From the NCBI GenBank assembly GCA_018608735.1, contig JABAYZ010000312.1, positions 8,390-15,783 of the forward strand: a stretch of DNA of 7,394 bases, read 5' to 3'. Within the stretch, counting starts at the first letter, position 1; every line of letters begins with the position of its first letter. Position numbers and translations under genes: made by a program. The notes below the pieces were generated by a model. The model was not told the origin of the DNA. It worked only from the letters and a program-made list of their open reading frames with translations, and made no database searches. Positions 1-4,512 of the stretch are shown piece after piece. The stretch is from Flavobacteriaceae bacterium. GTDB lineage: Bacteria; Bacteroidota; Bacteroidia; Flavobacteriales; Flavobacteriaceae.

Positions 1-197
1 CCTCTATTTAAAAAAAGATCTAAATAGTTTTGAGGAAAATCTCCACCAACTACAGAAACAATGGCGCTATCGACTTCAAATTGTGAGGCAGAAAGCCCTA
101 TATAAGATGCAGATCCACCAAGAATCTTATCTGTTTTTCCGAAAGGGGTTTCAACTGCATCAAATGCAACTGTGCCAACAATCACCAGTTTACTCAT
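1..197 (-). CDS. PfkB-family carbohydrate/nucleoside kinase, N-terminal part (cut by window edge)
   Basis: The first 65 complete codons, plus two bases of a 66th, of a gene that runs off the left edge. The protein begins MSKLVIVGTVAFDAVETPFG and continues with GGSASYIGLSAS (about residues 28-39) and SVVGGDFPQ (about 48-56). This is the typical start of the PfkB/ribokinase fold: a first beta strand with an Asp-containing turn (xGTVAFD), then the Gly-Gly loop that contacts the sugar, then the strand leading to VGxD. Family members phosphorylate sugars or nucleosides with ATP in the cytoplasm. The substrate cannot be told from this fragment, because the anion-hole/catalytic GAGD motif lies outside the window. 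The ATG at 197 is preceded by a good -7 promoter box at 220-227, so the gene can be transcribed on its own. In related genomes I recall a PfkB gene near purine genes, so a nucleoside or ribose role is possible but is only inference. Confidence 0.85.
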   Translation of the reverse strand, partial: MSKLVIVGTVAFDAVETPFGKTDKILGGSASYIGLSASQFEVDSAIVSVVGGDFPQNYLDLFLNR

Positions 198-219
198 AGA
201 ATAGTATAAAATTAAAGAG

Positions 220-227
220 CAAAGTTA
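220..227 (-). promoter_or_regulatory. Bacteroidota-type -7 box for the PfkB-family gene
   Basis: On the minus strand this reads TAACTTTG, an exact match to the Bacteroidota -7 consensus TAnnTTTG. It ends 22 bp before the ATG at 197, which predicts a short leader of about 15 nt. No clear TTG -33 element is seen at the expected distance upstream. The box lies in the 80-bp gap between the RNase H stop and the kinase start, so the kinase probably has its own promoter in addition to any read-through from purN-RNase H. Confidence 0.6.
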
Positions 228-277
228 CGTATTTTTTAGGCTTTATAAAACATTAAATCTTACTGTAATAACTTATT

Positions 278-919
278 TTATTTACGTCCAAAATCAGCGG
301 GTATTTCGCCCCACGCCTTAGTTTCCCACTTCACTATTGTGGTGGTGTATGTGTTATTTTTTAACCATGCTACAGCACGATCTACAAGCAAAAATAAGGC
401 GGCATTGGTGGTCGTGCGTTCTAATTTGGTATTGCACTGTTTTTTTTTAACCCAACTCATAGCAGTTCGTGAATCGGTATAAATAATTCGTTTGCTTTTT
501 TTTTGTTTCAAAAGTGCTAGGCCATGTACAAGTGCCAAAAACTCACCAATATTATTTGTTCCTTGTTCAAAAGGCCCTTTATGAAATAGCTGTTGTTGAG
601 ACTGTGTGTCTACCCCTCTATATTCCATTTTTCCAGGGTTTCCACTAGAAGCAGCATCCACTGCGATAGAATTGTAGTTTGGTTGACCTATTAGCTTTAA
701 GCGCGCTTCAGACAAACCTGTTGTAAATTTTTTGGCCTTACCAACATAGTCTTTGTAGTGTCCTTTATATGCCGTTTTTGCAGATTCAAATGTTGGAAAC
801 GATTTGTATTGCGCACCCTCAAAATTTATGATTTGAGCCTTACAATCGTTCCAGGTGTCAAAGACTCCTGTGTGGTGTCCTTTCCAAACGGTGTAATATT
901 TTTTTTTGGGTTTAGCCAT
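278..919 (-). CDS. rnhA: Ribonuclease HI with N-terminal viroplasmin (hybrid-binding) domain
   Basis: A 213-residue protein that cleaves the RNA strand of RNA-DNA hybrids, removing R-loops and primer RNA in the cytoplasm. Residues about 6-52 form the small viroplasmin/hybrid-binding domain (KKKYYTVWKGHHTGVF, then FPTFESAKTAYKG). A basic linker follows, and the RNase H fold runs from about 82 to the end. The four expected acidic catalytic residues are visible: D88 (AVDAASSGNPG), E126 (NNIGEFLAL), D149 (IIYTDSRTA) and D209 in the C-terminal GEIPADFGRK. Length and layout match the two-domain bacterial/eukaryotic RNase H1 type rather than the single-domain E. coli enzyme. The ATG at 919 lies inside the end of purN (8-nt overlap), which fixes the start and suggests translation coupled to purN. 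Nothing appears truncated. The symbol is used for the enzyme class; a genome may carry a second RNase H gene. Confidence 0.93.
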   Translation of the reverse strand: MAKPKKKYYTVWKGHHTGVFDTWNDCKAQIINFEGAQYKSFPTFESAKTAYKGHYKDYVGKAKKFTTGLSEARLKLIGQPNYNSIAVDAASSGNPGKMEYRGVDTQSQQQLFHKGPFEQGTNNIGEFLALVHGLALLKQKKSKRIIYTDSRTAMSWVKKKQCNTKLERTTTNAALFLLVDRAVAWLKNNTYTTTIVKWETKAWGEIPADFGRK

Positions 920-1484
920 GATCTGAAAGTATCTGTTGAATAACTTCTGGAAAGTGTTTCATTTCCAACTGATGGATTTTTGCGGCGACATCGCTAGGAG
1001 TGTCAGTGGTATTAATCCTGCATTTGGCTTGAAAAACAACAGCACCTTCGTCGTAGTGTTCATTTACAAAATGAATTGTAATTCCGGATTCTTGTTCTTT
1101 ATTGTCAACTATAGCCTTGTGGACATGCATGCCATACATGCCTTTTCCACCATATTTTGGCAATAATGCGGGATGAACATTTACGACTTTATTTTGTGCG
1201 ATTTCTAATAAATGTTCTGGAAACTTCCATAAAAACCCTGCTAGAACAATTAGATCCAAATCGAGTTCAACTAAATTGACAGCCGCCCATTTAGGGTCAT
1301 TCAATTGTGCTTTACTAAACACCAAGGTGTTAACATTTAGGGCTTTTGCACGATCTAAAACAAGTGCATTTGGATTATTTGAGAGGACAAGAACGACCTC
1401 TGCCTTCTTATTTTCTTGAAAATATGTAATAATATTTTCTGCATTAGTACCGGATCCAGACGCAAAAATGGCAATTCGTTTCAT
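912..1484 (-). CDS. purN: Phosphoribosylglycinamide formyltransferase (GAR transformylase)
   Basis: A 190-residue enzyme that transfers a formyl group from 10-formyltetrahydrofolate to GAR, the third step of de novo purine synthesis. The N-terminal phosphate-binding loop is clear (FASGSGTNAENI, about residues 7-18). The active-site segment NVHPALLPKYGGKG supplies the catalytic Asn and His (N102 and H104, equivalent to E. coli N106 and H108), and HYDEGAVVFQ supplies the catalytic Asp (D145, equivalent to D144). SGITIHFV (133-140) is the conserved strand between them. Where E. coli has a PGLHTH-like segment after the active-site loop, this protein has GGKGMYGMHVH, which I recall as usual for Bacteroidota PurN. 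The gene is transcribed divergently from acpP. Its last eight bases overlap the RNase HI start, so the two form one transcription unit. No -7 consensus is obvious in its own upstream region, which is T-rich on this strand. Confidence 0.95.
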   Translation of the reverse strand: MKRIAIFASGSGTNAENIITYFQENKKAEVVLVLSNNPNALVLDRAKALNVNTLVFSKAQLNDPKWAAVNLVELDLDLIVLAGFLWKFPEHLLEIAQNKVVNVHPALLPKYGGKGMYGMHVHKAIVDNKEQESGITIHFVNEHYDEGAVVFQAKCRINTTDTPSDVAAKIHQLEMKHFPEVIQQILSDHG

Positions 1485-1537
1485 TAAAAGGGTTTAGAGT
1501 TGAAATTCGTTAACAAAAAAAAGAAAAAGAATTCACA

Positions 1538-1582
1538 ATGAGAAGTAAAACCCCAAGACTTCATCGATTTCCACACAAATAA
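1538..1582 (+). other. Possible 14-codon mini-ORF in the purN-acpP gap
   Basis: ATG at 1538 opens a 14-codon frame encoding MRSKTPRLHRFPHK and ends at TAA (1580-1582). It is very basic and is preceded by a purine-rich tract (about 1514-1530). It lies upstream of the probable acpP promoter (box at 1627-1634), so it would not be a leader of acpP unless another promoter exists. A frame this short is expected by chance, and I recognise no family. Confidence 0.12.
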
Positions 1583-1626
1583 GTACACATTTTTAAAGTA
1601 ATTGGGTTTTTTAATGTAAAGTTTTT

Positions 1627-1634
1627 TATTTTTG
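1627..1634 (+). promoter_or_regulatory. Bacteroidota-type -7 box for acpP-fabF-rnc
   Basis: TATTTTTG matches the TAnnTTTG consensus exactly and ends 30 bp before the acpP ATG, which predicts a leader of about 24 nt. A TTG at 1602-1604 is a candidate -33 element, with a 22-bp spacer that is at the long end of what is usual. The leader is A-rich with no Shine-Dalgarno sequence, as is normal for this phylum. Confidence 0.6.
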
Positions 1635-1664
1635 CATCCTAATTAAAACTTAAAATTAAAGATT

Positions 1665-1898
1665 ATGTCAGACATTGCATCAAGAGTAAAAGCGATTATC
1701 GTAGACAAATTGGGCGTTGATGAAAACGAAGTGGTAACAGAAGCTAGCTTCACAAACGACCTAGGCGCAGATTCGTTAGATACTGTAGAGCTAATAATGG
1801 AATTTGAAAAAGAATTCGACATTCAAATCCCAGATGACCAAGCAGAAAACATTGCTACTGTAGGTCAAGCTGTTTCATATATTGAAGCTGCAAAATAA
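1665..1898 (+). CDS. acpP: Acyl carrier protein
   Basis: A 77-residue acidic four-helix protein that carries growing acyl chains of type II fatty acid synthesis as thioesters on a phosphopantetheine arm. The attachment site is S37 in the canonical GADSLDTVELIMEFE motif (helix II, the surface recognised by partner enzymes). The N-terminal helix (DIASRVKAIIVDKLGV) and the terminal helix (VGQAVSYIEAAK) match the family, and 77 residues is the usual length. The start is supported by the SDIASRVK N-terminus and by the promoter box about 30 bp upstream. The gene is followed after 16 bp by fabF, whose product uses acyl-ACP, so both are almost certainly on one mRNA. No anomaly is seen. Confidence 0.97.
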   Translation: MSDIASRVKAIIVDKLGVDENEVVTEASFTNDLGADSLDTVELIMEFEKEFDIQIPDDQAENIATVGQAVSYIEAAK

Positions 1899-1914
1899 TA
1901 CCTTTTAATTTTTT

Positions 1915-3165
1915 ATGGAACTAAAGCGAGTTGTAGTAACGGGTCTTGGGGCATTAACCCCCATAGGCAATAACATTGACGCATATTGGGATGCCCTAAT
2001 AAGTGGTAAAAGTGGTTGTGCGCCTGTAACGTATTTTGACACTGAACATTTCAAAACAAAATTTGCTTGTGAACTAAAAAATTTCAATGCATCGGACTTC
2101 TTTGACCGTAAAGAAGCCCGTAAAATGGATCGGTTTGCGCAATATGCTATGGTGGCTTCTGACGAAGCCATCATAGATGCCAAACTAGATTTAGATGCCT
2201 TAAACAAGTTTAGAGTTGGCGTAATTTGGGGTGCTGGAATTGGCGGCATAGAAACCTTTCAAAATGAGGTTATGAACTTTGCCAACGGTAATGGAACTCC
2301 ACGATTTAACCCCTTTTTTATTCCTAAAATGATTGCGGATATTGCCCCTGGCAATATTTCTATCAAACATGGGTTTATGGGGCCAAACTACACCACTGTA
2401 TCAGCCTGTGCTTCTTCTGCAAATGCCATTTTTGACGCTTTAAATCTAATTCGTCTTGGACATTGTGACGTTATTGTAACAGGAGGTAGTGAAGCCACAG
2501 TAAACCAATCTGGAATGGGTGGATTCAATGCTATGCATGCACTTTCAACACGAAATGAAAGCCCAGAAACAGCCTCAAGACCTTTTGATGCTACAAGGGA
2601 CGGTTTCGTTTTAGGTGAAGGAGCGGGAGCTCTCGTTTTAGAAGACTACGAACACGCCAAAGCAAGAGGCGCTAAAATCTATGCAGAACTTATTGGAGGT
2701 GGACTATCGTCAGACGCTTATCACATGACCGCACCGCATCCGGATGGAATTGGTGTGATAGCAGTCATGAAAAACTGCTTAGAAAATGCAGGGATTAAGC
2801 CTGAAGATGTTGACGCGATCAATACACATGGTACATCTACACCACTTGGAGATGTTGCAGAATTAAAAGCGATTTCTGAAGTTTTTGGAGCACATGCCAA
2901 AAACATAAATATTAATTCCACGAAATCCATGACTGGACACTTACTGGGTGCCGCTGGAGCCATTGAAGCTATTGCCGCTATTTTATCAATAGAGCATGGC
3001 ATTGTACCTCCAACAATCAACCATGTGACTCCAGACGAAAACATTGATCCAGAATTAAACCTTACCCTAAACAAAGCTCAAAAACGAGATGTAAAAATTG
3101 CTATGAGTAATACATTTGGTTTTGGTGGTCATAATGCCTGTGTTGTTTTCAAAAAATTAGATTGA
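1915..3165 (+). CDS. fabF: Beta-ketoacyl-ACP synthase II (KAS II)
   Basis: A 416-residue condensing enzyme that joins malonyl-ACP to acyl-ACP to lengthen fatty acids by two carbons. It has a full thiolase fold: RVVVTGLGALTPIGN at the start, the nucleophile C165 in TTVSACASSANAI, and the decarboxylation histidines H305 (NTHGTSTPLGD) and H342 (SMTGHLLGAAGA). K337 lies in STKSMTGH and the C-terminal gating loop is SNTFGFGGHN (398-407). The C-H-H triad identifies a KAS I/II enzyme rather than FabH, and the length, sequence and position after acpP favour FabF over FabB. The start ATG at 1915 gives the canonical ELKRVVVTG N-terminus. The gene is 16 bp after acpP and 7 bp before the TTG of rnc, so it is the middle gene of the operon. 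Confidence 0.96.
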   Translation: MELKRVVVTGLGALTPIGNNIDAYWDALISGKSGCAPVTYFDTEHFKTKFACELKNFNASDFFDRKEARKMDRFAQYAMVASDEAIIDAKLDLDALNKFRVGVIWGAGIGGIETFQNEVMNFANGNGTPRFNPFFIPKMIADIAPGNISIKHGFMGPNYTTVSACASSANAIFDALNLIRLGHCDVIVTGGSEATVNQSGMGGFNAMHALSTRNESPETASRPFDATRDGFVLGEGAGALVLEDYEHAKARGAKIYAELIGGGLSSDAYHMTAPHPDGIGVIAVMKNCLENAGIKPEDVDAINTHGTSTPLGDVAELKAISEVFGAHAKNININSTKSMTGHLLGAAGAIEAIAAILSIEHGIVPPTINHVTPDENIDPELNLTLNKAQKRDVKIAMSNTFGFGGHNACVVFKKLD

Positions 3166-3172
3166 AAATCTA
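3158..3172 (+). promoter_or_regulatory. Small hairpin spanning the fabF stop and abutting the rnc TTG
   Basis: TAGATTGAAAATCTA contains a 6-bp stem (TAGATT / AATCTA) with a 3-nt GAA loop. It includes the fabF stop codon (3163-3165) and ends one base before the rnc start codon. The stem is short and A+T rich, so it would be weak. It might modestly tune re-initiation at the TTG, or be chance. Confidence 0.25.
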
Positions 3173-3913
3173 TTGACTTCTCTTCGCAACATATTTAACC
3201 CCAAAGTTTCCAAAGAAAATGAGCTTAAGGTTTTAATAAAGCGAATCGTTGGATACACCCCAAAAAAATTATATTACTACACGAAAGCCTTTACGCATGG
3301 CTCAACAAATCAAAGAGATTCGCAAGGGAACCCTATTAGCTATGAGCGCCTAGAATATGTGGGTGATGCCATATTAAGCGCAGTAATAGCGCATTATTTA
3401 TTCGAAAAAGTACAGAAAGCCGACGAAGGTTATTTGACAAAAATGCGTTCTAAAATTGTAAGTAGAGATCACCTTAACGAAATTGGAAAATCACTAGGGA
3501 TTTCCTCTTTGATGCGTACAAAAATTCCAGTATCTCAATTTGGAGATAACATTCACGGAAATTTATTAGAAGCCTTAATTGGAGCTGTGTTTTTAGATAA
3601 AGGATACGTTGCCTGTGAGAAATTTATTTACAAAAGGGTCATTACGCCTCATGTTGATATTGAAGCTTTAGAAGGCAAAGTGATAAGCTACAAAAGCCTA
3701 ATTATTGAGTGGTGTCAAAAAGAAAAGAAGATTTTTAATTACGAAAGTCAGCAAGATTTAGGTCAAGATGCACACAAGCACTTCTCTGTAAAACTACTGA
3801 TCGACGGGAAAATAATTGCCAAAGCACGTGAAACTTCAAAAAAGAAAGTAGAAGAAAAAGTCTCCAAGCGCGCTTATTTTGTCTTACAAGACAAAATAAA
3901 CACAACATCCTGA
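3173..3913 (+). CDS. rnc: Ribonuclease III
   Basis: A 246-residue double-strand-specific endoribonuclease that processes rRNA precursors and other structured RNAs. The catalytic domain covers about 18-160. The signature is ERLEYVGD (58-65; canonical ERLEFLGD), giving E58, E61 and D65, followed by GYLTKMRSKIVS. The second metal-binding segment is HGNLLEALIGAVFLD. There E133 matches E. coli E117, but the position of E. coli D114 is N130. The dsRNA-binding domain runs from about 172 to 239, ending KKKVEEKVSKRAYFVL, a somewhat altered form of the usual KKxAExxAA helix. The start is TTG at 3173, 7 bp after the fabF stop. It is chosen because it is in frame and because its TSLRNIF N-terminus resembles the IRNIF start I recall for other flavobacterial RNase III. 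The last codons contain a perfect inverted repeat (3874-3899). Confidence 0.93.
   Translation: MTSLRNIFNPKVSKENELKVLIKRIVGYTPKKLYYYTKAFTHGSTNQRDSQGNPISYERLEYVGDAILSAVIAHYLFEKVQKADEGYLTKMRSKIVSRDHLNEIGKSLGISSLMRTKIPVSQFGDNIHGNLLEALIGAVFLDKGYVACEKFIYKRVITPHVDIEALEGKVISYKSLIIEWCQKEKKIFNYESQQDLGQDAHKHFSVKLLIDGKIIAKARETSKKKVEEKVSKRAYFVLQDKINTTS
3874..3899 (+). repeat. Perfect inverted repeat at the 3' end of the rnc reading frame
   Basis: Left arm TTATTTTGTCTT (3874-3885) and right arm AAGACAAAATAA (3888-3899) are exact reverse complements separated by AC. In RNA this gives an 11-bp stem with a 4-nt TACA loop. It lies within codons for about residues 234-243 of RNase III, just before the stop codon at 3911-3913. 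No T-run follows, so it is not a classical intrinsic terminator. It may stabilise the 3' end of the acpP-fabF-rnc message or act in processing. Confidence 0.8.
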
Positions 3914-3982
3914 TCAATTAATCTCTGCAAGACTACAACGTTTTCGTAATAATTTAACTTTAAGAACTGCAAATCCGAAGTC

Positions 3983-4019
3983 AAATATTGTGTTAATATC
4001 TTATATTTACACAATCTTT
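3983..4019. promoter_or_regulatory. Near-palindromic operator-like element upstream of the IPExxxVDY-pyk pair
   Basis: The core arms ATTGTGTTAATAT (3987-3999) and ATATTTACACAAT (4003-4015) pair at 12 of 13 positions (a T-T mismatch at 3994/4008) around the 3-nt centre CTT. Extending to 3983-4019 gives 15 of 17 matches. It ends 10 bp before the ATG at 4030. The inner right arm includes TATATTTA (4002-4009), one base off the TAnnTTTG -7 consensus, so the palindrome could be a repressor or activator site over a promoter. It could also be a weak hairpin in read-through mRNA. The pairing is seen directly; function is inference. Confidence 0.5.
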
Positions 4020-4029
4020 ACTAAGACAC

Positions 4030-4512
4030 ATGCCAGTACACAAGCTCCTTGTTGATGATTTTGAAGATGATGATTACACGCTTATAGCTATCCATTGCGA
4101 TATTGAAGATTATAGGCTAGCATACTTTTTAAATCAAAATATCGCCACAAGATTGGTGCGTACTAAAGAAGATTTGGATTTTACCAACTCCAAAGCTTCG
4201 TTTTCTGTTTTTGAATGGAACGACACGCATTTGCAAACAGCATGGCATCTTATTAAAAACAATTGTTTGGTAGAAACAGAAGCTCCAATTTCATTGGGAT
4301 TGTTTGCAGAAAGTAATGATAAGACCTGGAGTATACACTCCTTATTAGCTGACCATTCATCGGTTGATTATTTTTTAAAAATCAATAGTGGAGGTCGCGT
4401 TATAAATGAAAAAGAGATCTTGAATAGGATTCAAAATATATCAAAAATTTCCACTGCTTATAGTGTGGATGTTTTACAACTTAAATCAAAAGAACATTTA
4501 ATATTTAATTAA
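4030..4512 (+). CDS. IPExxxVDY-family protein of unknown function
   Basis: A 160-residue soluble protein with no signal peptide or membrane segment. It begins MPVHKLLVDDFEDDDYTLIA, an acidic N-terminus, followed by IHCDIEDYRLAYFLNQ (21-36), which resembles the LIAIHxxxEDYRLAYFxNQ block of the IPExxxVDY family known from Bacteroidota. The motif that names the family should be IPExxxVDY. Here the matching stretch reads LADHSSVDYFLKI (106-118), so VDY (112-114) and the following FLKI are kept while IPE has become LAD. I know of no assigned function or enzymatic motif. The gene sits between rnc and pyk, the family's usual place as I recall. Its TAA shares its last A with the pyk ATG (TAATG), so both proteins are probably made together. 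That suggests, but does not show, a link to pyruvate kinase. The start is supported by the match of the MPVHKL N-terminus to the family. Confidence 0.82.
   Translation: MPVHKLLVDDFEDDDYTLIAIHCDIEDYRLAYFLNQNIATRLVRTKEDLDFTNSKASFSVFEWNDTHLQTAWHLIKNNCLVETEAPISLGLFAESNDKTWSIHSLLADHSSVDYFLKINSGGRVINEKEILNRIQNISKISTAYSVDVLQLKSKEHLIFN

Noticed and set aside
758..943. Open frame of 61 codons on the plus strand opposite the RNase HI N-terminus
   Set aside because: Antisense to the viroplasmin domain; the Phe/Cys-rich composition is a by-product of Lys-rich codons on the other strand.
936..1166. Open frame of 76 codons on the plus strand opposite purN
   Set aside because: Fully antisense to conserved purN sequence including its active site; the Phe/Cys-rich translation looks like a reading-frame shadow.
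1905..2249. Open frame of 114 codons on the minus strand opposite the start of fabF
   Set aside because: It lies wholly antisense to a well-supported fabF, its translation has no recognisable family, and it is rich in Ser/Leu/Ile as expected from the reverse of coding sequence.
2721..3074. Open frame of 117 codons on the minus strand opposite the end of fabF
   Set aside because: Antisense shadow of fabF motifs (opposite the GHLLGAAGA and THGTSTP regions), with no own promoter or family similarity.
3914..3982. Second possible promoter box TAACTTTA (3955-3962) in the rnc-IPExxxVDY gap
   Set aside because: The last base does not match TAnnTTTG, no TTG is found at a suitable distance upstream, and such near-matches are common in A+T-rich DNA.
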